Shown in pieces: positions 17,237-26,816 of a stretch of 64,000 nt of DNA. The position numbers and the translations under genes were made by a program. The stretch lies in contig CAJTEE010000012.1 in NCBI GenBank assembly GCA_910575275.1, positions 1 to 64,000 on the forward strand. The letters are read 5' to 3'. This stretch comes from Lachnospiraceae bacterium. GTDB taxonomy: Bacteria > Bacillota > Clostridia > Lachnospirales > Lachnospiraceae. A model generated the notes under the pieces. That model had not been told where the DNA came from. It did no database searches and was given only the letters and a program-made list of their open reading frames with translations. Positions within the stretch are counted from its first letter, which is position 1. Each line of letters begins with the position of its first letter.

Positions 17237-19981
17237 TCAATCATAAAATTTATGGTACAGCCTTTTCAATCCGCGATACCCGGCTCCTGCCAGTTTGTAA
17301 GCGAGGGCGTGACGATATAATTTTCCCTTGCCTCTTGCCTTCAGCTCTCCCAAATCGCCGCAGGCCAGCATGACCAGGTATTTCTGCAGCCTTCCATATG
17401 CGTCATAATCCATTTTGTTTGTATCGCCCTTTGCCATTCGATGGATCATGCCATCCCAGAATTTTTCAAAATTAATATTGTCTCCCAGTCCCATATCGTC
17501 CTCAAACACGGTTTCCGAAAAAAAGGAGCGGTCAAAAGGACTCGAATATGCCAGGTAATAGTCAAAAGGAATACTTGCATACAGGTTGCGTATCAAAAGC
17601 TGTTTATTATAAGGCCCAAAAATTTTCACCATATCCCTGACAAAATCCAGCGCCCCCTCCTGCATCAAGGAAACCGCGTAACAGGTGCCGCCGCCGATCT
17701 CAAAATCTTCAAACAGAGGGAGCGCCGTATTTCCTTCGAATTGATAGCCGATACAGGAGCCCGTTTGTTCACTTAATAGCAGCTCTCTGGCAATACCGCT
17801 GATATAAGGCGTAAAATCATAAAAGCAGTTTATTTTTACAGAGGACTTTATTCTCCGCTGATACGCCCTGTCCAGACAGGTATGAATATAGTTCGCCGTA
17901 ATATCATATCCAAATACCTCTTTTAAAACAGACTCCGATCTTCCGCTGTATCCCATATCAAACGTAGCCGTTTTCCCGGAAAACTGCGCGCGAAAGCATT
18001 CGTCAAATTTCCGCCTGAAGGTCTCCGCCTTTTGTGGATCAAATAATCTTGTAGCGATCAATTCAGAAAGCTTCAGGAATTTTTCGTAGCTACCGATCGG
18101 CTTGTGGTAGTCCACCCCGATGCCGCCGCACAGATCCGCAAGCCGGCCCTCGTCCATTTTTTTGATTACCGGCTCTATCACATCAAACAGAATCCTGGGC
18201 AGAATGTCCACCCCATTAAATTCATTGACCAGATTGTAGCAGTCTTCCCTTGACTGGATAATGAACGGCATCAGCGCCTTTCTCGACATATGCGTATAAT
18301 AGGTGGTTGTTTTGACGGAGAAAATGCCGCTCAATTCCTGAAATGCCTTTTTTACCAGATAGCCATCCCTGGACATAAAATGCAGGTTCTCATATTTTTC
18401 ATCCAGGCATAGGTCAATCAGCCATCTGGCTATCGCGTATATGTGCATCCCCAGTGTAAAATAGCCGATCGTGTACGGATTCCCGTTAAAATCGCTGTCC
18501 CGGTTATAAAATACAAACGGATAATCATACAGCTTGTTTGCGCTGACCGCCATCATACAGCGAATGCCCAATAATTCTTTTGCATCGTAATTCTGGACAA
18601 TCCCACAACGCGATTCAAACATATTGGAAAAATACCGCCCAGTAAAAATCTGAGGATTCCAATTGTTAAACATCTCCTCGGTTCTGGGAAGGTGAAACGC
18701 CCTTATTCCCTGTTTTTTCGCATTGACGACATCCGTCTCCATGTTGTCGCCGATATGTACCAGTCCCGACGGCTCGCAGCCCAGTTTTTGAATCGTGTAT
18801 GGATACAAATCTCCGCTGGCCTTTGTCTTCCCACATTCGCTTGAGACAAAAATGCTTCTGGGGTGATAGCCATTTTTTTCGGATAATTTTCGAATCGTTT
18901 GTTCCGATAGATACATATCTGACAGGAAGATCACCGTTTTTCCCAAGCTCTGTGCAAAATCGTATAATTCTTTTCCTGTATTCCGAGGATAACAGTATTG
19001 CAGCTCCAGTTCGATTTCCTTATTTTTAACAGGCTCCAGATATTTTTGTAAAAAGGAGCATTGTCTCGCAATCTCGTCATAAATCTGTTCCAATGTAACG
19101 TCCTGAACGCCTGTTTTTTCCCTGATCTTTCTCCTCACCGCGGCTTCCGCAGACATTCTGATCTTTTGGAACCCGATTCCGTCTGTGGTCGGAATTAACG
19201 TATTCACATACTGTTCCAGTACGATAAAAAGATCGACCGGATATAAAAACGGTCGCAGCAAAAGCGTGTCAAACACGTCAAAGCTGACGATTTTTGTATC
19301 CGCCCTTTGGATCGCCTGTTTCATTTCTTCGAAATATAACGGATATTCTACCTTTACGTACCGTTTTGTAACAAATTCTGTCTCCTCTTTTTTATATTCG
19401 TCAAAGGGCTTCTCTGACGCTCTCCGATAGTAATAATTATGTCTGGCATTCGAAAAGCTCTTTGCCCTGTAAAATGCGGCCGTATTGATCCATACGCCCA
19501 ATTCTTCTATGCATTCCTGATCGGCTATGTCCTTTAAGCTGTCCAGCAGCAATTCTTTTTGGTACAGTTTATTCCATAATGTATTCCATGAATTGTCCAG
19601 GCTGTTTAAGCTTTGATAGGTTTCTGATACGGCTTCTCCGTTTAAATTAAATTCACACTGATTAAAGACCCGGTTCGGGAAAAACAGCTCTGCCCCTATG
19701 AGCTCCAGCGTCTCCCCAGCAACGATCTCAAATCCCCTCCCTGCTTTTTCCAGCAATGTCCGGCAGTAATCAATTCCCAGCCTGTCCTTTGTGTACATAA
19801 ACAAGATATATTCTGCGTCACAATTCTTTAAAGTTTCCTTGATCGCTCCGGAGGAAACGGGAGCTGCAAATACCACTGTATCAATATTACGAAAAGATTG
19901 ACATTGGATAGATTCCAGGCATTCCTCCCGCTCCTTTTCGTTTCCGTTATCGATTAAGAGGATCCGTATTTTTAAGCTCAT
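17237..19981 (-). CDS. Three-part protein: GT2-like region, HAD phosphatase domain, RDGYL-domain
   Basis: 914 residues. Residues 1-190 resemble a degenerate GT-A glycosyltransferase ('LWNKLYQKELL' is typical of GT2 proteins) but the usual D-x-D is unclear. Residues about 230-435 are a HAD hydrolase: nucleophile motif FDVFDT (234-239), 'FLSDMYLS' (about 352), a Lys in 'GKTKASGDLY', and the acidic motif HIGDNMETD (409-417). Residues about 460-914 form a domain with MSRDGYL (536-542), 'MSRKAL' and 'FDMGYSG' (674-680). The same three motifs are found in the 435-residue protein at 27610-28917. HAD proteins of this architecture occur in polysaccharide loci, but their reaction is not known to me. 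It overlaps the kinase gene upstream by 35 bases. Confidence 0.75.
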   Translation of the reverse strand: MSLKIRILLIDNGNEKEREECLESIQCQSFRNIDTVVFAAPVSSGAIKETLKNCDAEYILFMYTKDRLGIDYCRTLLEKAGRGFEIVAGETLELIGAELFFPNRVFNQCEFNLNGEAVSETYQSLNSLDNSWNTLWNKLYQKELLLDSLKDIADQECIEELGVWINTAAFYRAKSFSNARHNYYYRRASEKPFDEYKKEETEFVTKRYVKVEYPLYFEEMKQAIQRADTKIVSFDVFDTLLLRPFLYPVDLFIVLEQYVNTLIPTTDGIGFQKIRMSAEAAVRRKIREKTGVQDVTLEQIYDEIARQCSFLQKYLEPVKNKEIELELQYCYPRNTGKELYDFAQSLGKTVIFLSDMYLSEQTIRKLSEKNGYHPRSIFVSSECGKTKASGDLYPYTIQKLGCEPSGLVHIGDNMETDVVNAKKQGIRAFHLPRTEEMFNNWNPQIFTGRYFSNMFESRCGIVQNYDAKELLGIRCMMAVSANKLYDYPFVFYNRDSDFNGNPYTIGYFTLGMHIYAIARWLIDLCLDEKYENLHFMSRDGYLVKKAFQELSGIFSVKTTTYYTHMSRKALMPFIIQSREDCYNLVNEFNGVDILPRILFDVIEPVIKKMDEGRLADLCGGIGVDYHKPIGSYEKFLKLSELIATRLFDPQKAETFRRKFDECFRAQFSGKTATFDMGYSGRSESVLKEVFGYDITANYIHTCLDRAYQRRIKSSVKINCFYDFTPYISGIARELLLSEQTGSCIGYQFEGNTALPLFEDFEIGGGTCYAVSLMQEGALDFVRDMVKIFGPYNKQLLIRNLYASIPFDYYLAYSSPFDRSFFSETVFEDDMGLGDNINFEKFWDGMIHRMAKGDTNKMDYDAYGRLQKYLVMLACGDLGELKARGKGKLYRHALAYKLAGAGYRGLKRLYHKFYD

Positions 19982-20990
19982 ATCGCTCCGCTGCTCCTAT
20001 CGGGACATAATTTTCCGGTGAATAGTGAATGACTCTCGTTCCTCCATTTTCAAATTGAAAAGGAACAAACAACAGCTTCTCCATTGCCTTTTTCACCGCA
20101 TTCTGCTTTTCTCTTTCAACATAAAGCAAAAGGAAGCCACCGCCGCCAGCGCCCAGGATTTTTCCTCCCAGAGCCCCTGCTCCTAACGCTTTTGCATACA
20201 ATTCATCAATCGCATTCGTTGATATTTTATTTGTGATTCCCCTTTTTAATCTCCAGGTATGATCCAGCAATCTTCCGAACTCATCTAAGTCACATTTGGA
20301 GGTCAAAATATTTTGCGCGACATCCACCAAAGACAGCATCTCCTGTAATTCCTTTGTCTTGTCCTTCAGCGCGGACTCCGTTTCCTTCTGAATATCAGAA
20401 GAAAACCTGGAAAACCCTGTAAAAAACAACAAAAGATTATCATTCAGAAGCGTTTTTCTCTCTGGAGAAATGATGACCGGCTCCACCGTATAGCCCTCCG
20501 CGTCAAAACGGATCCGATTCAGGCCGCCGAATGCCGCTGCAATTTGATCCTGTACACCTCCCTTTTCCTTGCACAAGGTTCTCTCCAGGTAGATTGATTC
20601 ATCTGCTAATCTTTGCTTATCGGCATATTTCCCCTTCAGCGCATAAAATGCATGTAATAACCCCACGGCAAAGGAACTGCTGGTGCCCAGACCAGATCTT
20701 GCCGGAAGATCCGCATCGTAGGCAATTCTTAGCTCATGCATGTCCAAAAGCCGCATTGCCTCCCGAATTGCCGGATGCTCAATTTCCTCAAGGGACGATA
20801 CGAACTCCATCTTTGAATATACAAGTTGGCTTGTATATTCAAAAAAACGCGGGAGATGGCGCACAGTGACATAACAGTATTTATCAAAGGTACTTGAAAT
20901 GACCGCCCCTCCATGCTGCTTATAAAATTCCGGAATATCCGTTCCTCCTCCAAAAAAGGACATTCGAAAAGGTGTTTTTGTAATTACCAT
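19947..20990 (-). CDS. hddA: GHMP sugar kinase, D-glycero-D-manno-heptose 7-phosphate kinase-like
   Basis: 347 residues with the GHMP family ATP-binding motif 'PARSGLGTSSSFAVGLL' (about 93-110). The N-terminal 'TKTPFRMSFFGGGTDIPEF' and the C-terminal 'KILGAGGGGFLLLY' are typical of the HddA group, which phosphorylates D-glycero-D-manno-heptose 7-phosphate at C1, the step leading to GDP-heptose. The related L-fucokinase group is the main alternative. No gmhA, gmhB or hddC is seen in the window, so the rest of a heptose pathway would have to be elsewhere. It lies between two glycosyltransferase-type genes of cluster 1. Confidence 0.8.
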   Translation of the reverse strand: MVITKTPFRMSFFGGGTDIPEFYKQHGGAVISSTFDKYCYVTVRHLPRFFEYTSQLVYSKMEFVSSLEEIEHPAIREAMRLLDMHELRIAYDADLPARSGLGTSSSFAVGLLHAFYALKGKYADKQRLADESIYLERTLCKEKGGVQDQIAAAFGGLNRIRFDAEGYTVEPVIISPERKTLLNDNLLLFFTGFSRFSSDIQKETESALKDKTKELQEMLSLVDVAQNILTSKCDLDEFGRLLDHTWRLKRGITNKISTNAIDELYAKALGAGALGGKILGAGGGGFLLLYVEREKQNAVKKAMEKLLFVPFQFENGGTRVIHYSPENYVPIGAAERYELKNTDPLNR

Positions 20991-21003
20991 GTTTCATCTC
21001 CTG

Positions 21004-23511
21004 TTATGACCAATACTGAAAAAATAGGTTTCTGATGGTTTGAACCTTCATCATATGCTTTCGGCCTCGTTTCGTATCACAGCCGGCCAGTCTTGCCCAG
21101 GCCAAATGCCACCTGTACAGGATCCACTGCTTCATCGGGACCTTCAGCAAAGCGTCTTTCACAATGTTTATAATACCCGGATCTGTCTGACCGAGCGGAT
21201 TGAAGGTAACGTTTTCTCCTCCCCGCCTTTTCGATTTGAGTTCAAAACGGACCATATCCTGAATCAATCGAACCTGCATTCCCCAGCTCAGAACCGTCTT
21301 TCTGTCGTCGTAGATATCCCCGTTATCGACATCCGTCATTCTCCTGGTAAATACGACCGGCAGGCTGTTTTTGACCTGCAAAATACATGCATATGCAAAA
21401 TGCTCCAACCCATCCAGAGAATCAAATACAAAATCTGGAAGATACCTTTCTGCCTCCTTCGTAAACATGAATTCCCCGGGGCACTCTGCCGCTCTCACAT
21501 CCGACACGGAGGATAATTCGGCATCGGAATATGTATTGAAATAATCCGTTCTCGTATATCTGTCCCCGCTGTCCAAAAATGCCCGGCCGGAATATGCTCC
21601 ATAAGCGTCGTTGTCCTCGATGCTTCTCACCAACGTGGTGATGTGATCATAAAACCAAATCTCTCGCGCGCTTACATTGACATAGTAATCGTATTCATGG
21701 CATTTCTGAATGTTTCGTATAGCCTGGCCATCCGTCAGATAACGCGCCCCCTTTTGGTCAAACAGCTCCATCGCTTCATACTGTGCGTCCGGGTAACGGA
21801 TATAAAAATATTTTTTTATAAAGTCCTCCACCGTTTGATCGACGGCAACCACCAGCTCAATATTTTCATAGTACTGCCGTCTGATATTTTTTATTACGAT
21901 ATCGAGCCGTTTTTCTGCCTCCTTGTCATCCAGGCTGTTCAAAATATAGGTCACCAGTACCCGTTTACTGTCATCCCTTGCAAACAAGTCGTTCGCTATG
22001 GAAAAAAAGCGCTGCGGATGATTGGATACAATACGAAGAAGCTGTTTATCCAATGTGAAGTTTTCCCGAAAAATCCGTTGCGCCCGTTTCGCCATCGCAA
22101 GCGCTTCTTCCCGATGCGTCAGGATCCAATTATATTTTTCCATGATCTGATCAAAGGTATCCTGTGGATCATTCTTGTTATAATAAATGAACAGGGCCGC
22201 ATCCGCAAAATACTTCTGCATAAACTCATTATTGTCCGAAATAATGACCGCGCCCGCGGCGCAGGCCTCATACGCCCGGTTCGTTACCGCCCCGGCCCTT
22301 CTGTGTATATCCGAGGAAATGACCAGACAGACGCCGCATTCATTGATTTCCTTCAGAATCGAAAACCCATCCCAGGGGATCGGGTACTGGTAGCAGCGAT
22401 AGCCCTCCCAGGGACGGATTCCGCCCCAATTTTTCATAATATCCGGCCCAAAAAATTTAACCGCGCCCGTTTCATCCAGCAGTTTAAAAAGGCCCTCATG
22501 CCGGTTCTGATGATTCACCAGCTTGTCCCAGTTCATCCCGCAATAAAACATTTTTGGGTTTTCTAATTTTGCTTCCAGCATACTGCTTTCCGGAAAAGAG
22601 GCTGTCAGCATAGATGTGTTGTCAATATTCCGCGGTTTGTTCATCAAGATGGTTTGGAGATGGTTGCGCATTCCTCCCATATCATAGGTCAAATAGTCGT
22701 CGTTCATTAAGTAATTATTGGTGACATATTGATTGTATTCTCCAAGATTTAACGGAATCTCCGGCGGGTTCCATAGCGCGTGATAAAAAAAGCTGTCAAT
22801 CACCTTAGGAGAAAGATAATGTGTGGTAATTACAAGATCAAGCTGCCCGGCGTCAACAAAACGGTCCGTTTTCTTTTGGTTTTCTTCTTTTAAAATGTGC
22901 CCCCAGTCAGAAAGCAGCGTGCATTTTATGCCTGCCTCCTTTGCGGCGCAGTTGATTCTTGTAAGAACCTCGGATTCCGCCGACAAGTCGCCCGGCCATG
23001 GATTTATGACCCCGATGTGCATCCGCCCTGACCGGTTTAAGGGAATGTGGTATCGCTCTCCTCTTATATCTTCGATCTTGTAGAGCTGCATCAGGCGGCA
23101 TTCGTCATATTTGCTTACATCGTGAGAGAAATAATAAAGAATCGTGTTTTGAATCTCCTTCAAAAGCAATTCTGACAATCCAAGCCCTGCCGCATCCGCC
23201 GCAAATGCCTTGCCGCCGTCCATTGCCTGTTTTGCTATCTTATAATTCTCGCAGCCATCTTCTATCGTCTCATAATACAGTGCCGTAAAGACATCTTTTG
23301 CATATTGCTGGCTTTCGTCAAATTGCTTCAAAAGCTTTTCCCGCGTCCAGCCGGACAGCACGAATGGGCCCATATAAACATATCCAAATAGATTCCAGTA
23401 CTCTGTACCCGTATACTTTGGAATTTTATTTTTCAAAATATTTTTATATGTATCAACATCTTCATTCTGTACTTTGTTAACCAACGCAAAAAAGTTAGAA
23501 TATAATCCCAT
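21004..23511 (-). CDS. Large glycosyltransferase, GT1-like with second C-terminal GT2-like domain
   Basis: 835 residues. About 170-500 forms a GT-B-like glycosyltransferase: 'MHIGVINPWPGDLSAESEVL' begins the region and 'RAYEACAAGAVIISDNNEFM' near residue 420 is the nucleotide-sugar-binding signature of the Glyco_trans_1_2 group. After it, 'VLVTYILNSLDDKEAEKRL' (about 520) starts a second domain resembling a GT-A fold, with 'VDNGDIYDDRK' later on. No membrane segment is seen, so it is probably a cytoplasmic bifunctional enzyme of cluster 1. Its ribosome site and first codons are part of a 71-bp sequence repeated at 24970-25040. Confidence 0.8.
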   Translation of the reverse strand: MGLYSNFFALVNKVQNEDVDTYKNILKNKIPKYTGTEYWNLFGYVYMGPFVLSGWTREKLLKQFDESQQYAKDVFTALYYETIEDGCENYKIAKQAMDGGKAFAADAAGLGLSELLLKEIQNTILYYFSHDVSKYDECRLMQLYKIEDIRGERYHIPLNRSGRMHIGVINPWPGDLSAESEVLTRINCAAKEAGIKCTLLSDWGHILKEENQKKTDRFVDAGQLDLVITTHYLSPKVIDSFFYHALWNPPEIPLNLGEYNQYVTNNYLMNDDYLTYDMGGMRNHLQTILMNKPRNIDNTSMLTASFPESSMLEAKLENPKMFYCGMNWDKLVNHQNRHEGLFKLLDETGAVKFFGPDIMKNWGGIRPWEGYRCYQYPIPWDGFSILKEINECGVCLVISSDIHRRAGAVTNRAYEACAAGAVIISDNNEFMQKYFADAALFIYYNKNDPQDTFDQIMEKYNWILTHREEALAMAKRAQRIFRENFTLDKQLLRIVSNHPQRFFSIANDLFARDDSKRVLVTYILNSLDDKEAEKRLDIVIKNIRRQYYENIELVVAVDQTVEDFIKKYFYIRYPDAQYEAMELFDQKGARYLTDGQAIRNIQKCHEYDYYVNVSAREIWFYDHITTLVRSIEDNDAYGAYSGRAFLDSGDRYTRTDYFNTYSDAELSSVSDVRAAECPGEFMFTKEAERYLPDFVFDSLDGLEHFAYACILQVKNSLPVVFTRRMTDVDNGDIYDDRKTVLSWGMQVRLIQDMVRFELKSKRRGGENVTFNPLGQTDPGIINIVKDALLKVPMKQWILYRWHLAWARLAGCDTKRGRKHMMKVQTIRNLFFQYWS

Positions 23512-23568
23512 CTTTCCCTCCTACTACCTTGTCAAAAATTCCCAGCCCGTCTCTACTCTGGCTCTCCA
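23498..23568. repeat. 71-bp junction duplication, left copy
   Basis: It matches 24970-25040 at 59 of 71 positions without gaps. It contains the first codons of the glycosyltransferase gene, its ribosome site, and a decayed copy of the last codons of the GDP-mannose-dehydratase-like gene. The pair brackets the FkbM gene and marks where that gene was inserted into a former direct junction. Confidence 0.75.
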
Positions 23569-23604
23569 TCCATGCGCAGCTCTTGGTTTATCAAATTTCC
23601 GCTT

Positions 23605-24867
23605 CTATTCTTGCTCTTTTGAATCCGCAGGCTTGGAAACATTTCCTGGTTGGTCCGAGGAAATATCCCAAGCTCCTAAGAATATATCTGGAATGTATTC
23701 ATTATTTGCTTGGTCAAATTTTTCCCTTACTATACCGGAGTGTTTTTTAAATTGATATTCTTCCCTTAGCAAATATGTACACTCCAACAGGTCCGGCATC
23801 ACAATACCGCCCAGTGAAAGATAACGTCCATGATTATTCGCGTGAATATGGACCAACTGATGTGTTTTGTTTAATTTCAACATGGATTTGGTGATTTTGT
23901 CCTCTTGTTCACGGGAGATCAGACTATGAAATTCAAAAACAATTTGGGAAAAATGCTTTAATTCATCTTCCTCTATGTCGCAAAGCACATCCCATTCCGC
24001 ACCCTCAATATCGCATTTCAAAATCATCCCATATTCAGTTGAGTGCCCATTTTCTCGTATAAGATCGGACAGGCTTTTAAGCCTCTCTGCCTGTACATTT
24101 CCGGCGCACAATCCAATTGGAGAAAAATGGAACCGCTCATTGTGCTCGGGGAGCGCATTGATTGTGTGGTCGTACATATATACATCTATTCCGCGCCTGG
24201 CAATGTCTAAATCCCAGGACACGTCATCTGCAATGCCAAAACTATATGCAATTTTTCTATGCTCAAAGTCATCTAACATCACATATCCTCCATCAAAGTC
24301 TTTCCCAATGCGGGAAAACCCCTTCTGGTGATCAATGGACATAAGCGGGAATAAAGCCCTCATGCGGAGAATAAATTGATAATCAGAGCTTTTTTGTTGT
24401 TCATCATCACGCAAAAGATTGCTTTGTATTAAGTATTCCAAATTTCCCAGTTTCCACTGTATATACTCAATTCGTCGAAAAAGATCCCCGGTCCTTATGT
24501 TTTGCAATTCTTCCTCTAACCTGCCGGATTTATAAGAAAGCATCTGCAATGATTCGAGTATCTCTTGATGAATACTTGCATTTCGATACGCAGTAAAATC
24601 CACACAGATCTGTTCTTGGTTATTTTGTATTAATTGAATCATTTGTGACAGTTCGTACAACTTTTGACGGTTCCGATCACAGATAGACTTCTCGTCAGAC
24701 TGCCCTGCAATTATTTTTTCCATGAACTGTGCGATTTTCTTGCTTAGTTCTTCCTGCTCTTGTATCATGTTATGTAAAATGGTTTCTATACCCCAACATC
24801 TTTCATCGAATTTGGCTGCGGAAATTGGTATAAATTTTTTTAAATGCCTTTTAATATGTTCATTCAT
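23605..24867 (-). CDS. FkbM family methyltransferase with N-terminal coiled coil
   Basis: 420 residues. The first about 160 are charged and heptad-like ('QEELSKKIAQFMEKIIAG', 'KSGRLEEELQNIR'), probably a coiled coil for assembly. The C-terminal half is a SAM-dependent FkbM methyltransferase: 'GKDFDGGYVMLDDF', 'KIAYSFGIADDVSWDLDI' (SAM-binding region, Glu replaced by Ala-Asp) and 'LKCDIEGAEWDVL', the hallmark DIEG motif. Such enzymes O-methylate sugars in capsules and O-antigens. It appears inserted between gmd and the large glycosyltransferase gene, with a 71-bp junction sequence repeated on both sides, and looks more AT-rich than its neighbours. Confidence 0.85.
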   Translation of the reverse strand: MNEHIKRHLKKFIPISAAKFDERCWGIETILHNMIQEQEELSKKIAQFMEKIIAGQSDEKSICDRNRQKLYELSQMIQLIQNNQEQICVDFTAYRNASIHQEILESLQMLSYKSGRLEEELQNIRTGDLFRRIEYIQWKLGNLEYLIQSNLLRDDEQQKSSDYQFILRMRALFPLMSIDHQKGFSRIGKDFDGGYVMLDDFEHRKIAYSFGIADDVSWDLDIARRGIDVYMYDHTINALPEHNERFHFSPIGLCAGNVQAERLKSLSDLIRENGHSTEYGMILKCDIEGAEWDVLCDIEEDELKHFSQIVFEFHSLISREQEDKITKSMLKLNKTHQLVHIHANNHGRYLSLGGIVMPDLLECTYLLREEYQFKKHSGIVREKFDQANNEYIPDIFLGAWDISSDQPGNVSKPADSKEQE

Positions 24868-24969
24868 GATCTTGTACTCCTTTCAAACCGCATGTTTTCC
24901 TCACGTCTGGATTCTTAAATGAATCGTTTTTCCTATTTTGGAGAAGTGAACAGATATAATGCAGTGAAG

Positions 24970-25040
24970 GAATATAACCCCATTTTCTCCTCCGCCTACC
25001 GTGTCAAAAATTCCTCGCCCTTATCCACTCTGGCTCTCCA
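24970..25040. repeat. 71-bp junction duplication, right copy
   Basis: Partner of 23498-23568. Here the true 3' end of the gmd-like gene is intact, while the part corresponding to the glycosyltransferase start (a GTTATATTC stretch after ATGGG) no longer leads into a gene. Confidence 0.75.
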
Positions 25041-26027
25041 ATAATTTAACAGGTCTTCCATCGTTTTTTCGTAAGGAATTTTCGGCTCCCAGCCCGTATG
25101 CTCTTTGAATTTTCTGCAGTCCGGGACCTGAAGATCCGCGTCGATCGGGCGCAGTCTCTCCGGATCCGTTTCCACACGAATTTCCTTTTTTAAAGGAGAC
25201 ATCGACAAAAGCGTATCCAGCGTGTCCTTAACCAGACAGGTATGCGTACCGCCAATGTTGTAATACGCGCCGGCAATCGGATCTTTGGTAACTAACATGT
25301 AGTAAGCCCGTACGGCATCCCGCACATCCGCATAGGTTCTGAGCGACTCTAAATTCCCGGTCCTGACGACCGGCTCAATCATCCCTTTTTCAATCATCGC
25401 AATCTGCTTGGCAAAGGTAGATTCATGGAATACATCTCCCCTTCTCGGTCCTGTGTGCGTAAACATTCTGGTGGTCATGACCGTCATGCCGAATGCCTCC
25501 GCATAATATCTTCCTAAAAGGTCTGTCCCCACCTTCGAAATCGCGTACGGGGACGCAGGATGAAACGGGCATTCCTCGTGAATCCCTGTCTCCGGCTTTT
25601 TTTCGGCCGGTATTTTGCCAAACACCTCAGAGGAGGCACAGACATGCACGACCGGCCGATATTCGGAATCCTGCTCCATTTCCAGACGAATCGCTTCTAA
25701 TAATCGGCAGGTCCCGATAATATTTGTATTCAATGTGTCAATCGGCGCCGTAAAGCTGGTTAATGGATAGCTTTGTGCGGCAAGATGAAAGACATAATCC
25801 GGTTTAATCTTTCTTACCACCGTAATCAACGACATCTCATCGTTTAAATCCGCATAATCGAAAAATACCCTATCCTTTTTATTGACCCTGTCAATCAATT
25901 GTTCGACATTATCCAGCGGGCTTCTCCAGCGGCAAACCCCATATACCTCCCAATCCGTATTCTCTATTAAAAAATCTGCCATATGAGAACCAACCATTCC
26001 TGTAATGCCTGTAATTAATGCCTTCAT
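24996..26027 (-). CDS. gmd: GDP-mannose (or GDP-heptose) 4,6-dehydratase
   Basis: 343 residues, extended SDR fold. 'ALITGITGMVGSHMADFLIE' is the NAD(P)-binding motif, 'YADLNDEMSLITVVRKIKPD' and 'VFHLAAQSYPLTSF' are close to GDP-mannose 4,6-dehydratases, 'CASSEVFGK' holds the catalytic Ser/Glu, and 'YAISKVGTDLLG' the Y-x-x-x-K. It makes GDP-4-keto-6-deoxy-mannose or, given the hddA-like gene in the same operon, possibly GDP-6-deoxy-4-keto-heptose as its homologues do in Yersinia and Campylobacter. The reductase at 16338 and cupin at 15944 could finish the sugar. Confidence 0.88.
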   Translation of the reverse strand: MKALITGITGMVGSHMADFLIENTDWEVYGVCRWRSPLDNVEQLIDRVNKKDRVFFDYADLNDEMSLITVVRKIKPDYVFHLAAQSYPLTSFTAPIDTLNTNIIGTCRLLEAIRLEMEQDSEYRPVVHVCASSEVFGKIPAEKKPETGIHEECPFHPASPYAISKVGTDLLGRYYAEAFGMTVMTTRMFTHTGPRRGDVFHESTFAKQIAMIEKGMIEPVVRTGNLESLRTYADVRDAVRAYYMLVTKDPIAGAYYNIGGTHTCLVKDTLDTLLSMSPLKKEIRVETDPERLRPIDADLQVPDCRKFKEHTGWEPKIPYEKTMEDLLNYWRARVDKGEEFLTR

Positions 26028-26047
26028 GTTTTTATCCTTTCCTTCCT

Positions 26048-26800
26048 TTATACTTGCTGCGTATCATATTTATTTAAATATTCATCTGTAACTGTATGGA
26101 TATCGCCGCTCATCACTTCCCGTCCCCTTTCCAGCCAAAGCGCATGGTCGCATATCTCCTGAACGGAGCCTATGGAATGCGATACATACAACAACGTCGT
26201 TCCGCTTTCTAACATGTCCCGCATACGCCGTTCACATTTTCTTTGAAACGCAATATCTCCTACCGATAAAACCTCGTCGCATATTAATATATCCGGCCGT
26301 ACAACCGTTGCGATCGAAAATCCCAGCCGCGCGGCCATACCCGAACTATAGTTTTTGATCGGCATGTCCAAAAAGTCCCACAGCTCGGCAAATTCTACAA
26401 TCTCCTCGAAATATTCCTGCATAAACCTTTTGCTGTAGCCCAAAACAGCGCCATTTAAATAGATATTTTCCCGTGCGGTTAATTCTCCGTCAAAGCCGGC
26501 CCCCAATTCTATCAGCGGCGCTATCGTCCCATTTGCCGACACACTGCCCTTATATGGCGATAAAATCCCGCAAATCAGCTTTAAAAGCGTAGACTTTCCC
26601 GATCCGTTTGTTCCTATAATTCCCCACGCCTCCCCCTTTCTCACCTTAAGATTCACATCCTGTAACGCCAAAAACTCCTTGAACATCAGCTCTTTTTTGA
26701 CGAGCTTTATAAAATATTCCTTCAAATTATCAATCTTTTCCGATGCCATATTGAATCTTACCGTCGCATTTTTTACTTCGATCACAAAATCATCCTTCAT
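26048..26800 (-). CDS. Polysaccharide ABC exporter ATP-binding protein (Wzt/TagH type, short)
   Basis: 250 residues. Walker A GTNGSGKST (about 63-71), signature 'NYSSGMAARLGFSIA', Walker B 'ILICDEVLSVGD', H-loop 'LLYVSHS'. It belongs to the KpsT/Wzt/TagH group exporting complete polysaccharides or teichoic acids. It lacks the C-terminal carbohydrate-binding extension of Wzt proteins that recognise a capped chain end, so export is probably not tied to such a cap. It is highly similar to the ATPase at 48174-48938, yet each sits in its own cluster. Confidence 0.93.
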   Translation of the reverse strand: MKDDFVIEVKNATVRFNMASEKIDNLKEYFIKLVKKELMFKEFLALQDVNLKVRKGEAWGIIGTNGSGKSTLLKLICGILSPYKGSVSANGTIAPLIELGAGFDGELTARENIYLNGAVLGYSKRFMQEYFEEIVEFAELWDFLDMPIKNYSSGMAARLGFSIATVVRPDILICDEVLSVGDIAFQRKCERRMRDMLESGTTLLYVSHSIGSVQEICDHALWLERGREVMSGDIHTVTDEYLNKYDTQQV

Positions 26801-26816
26801 TGTTTATCCATTCCTA

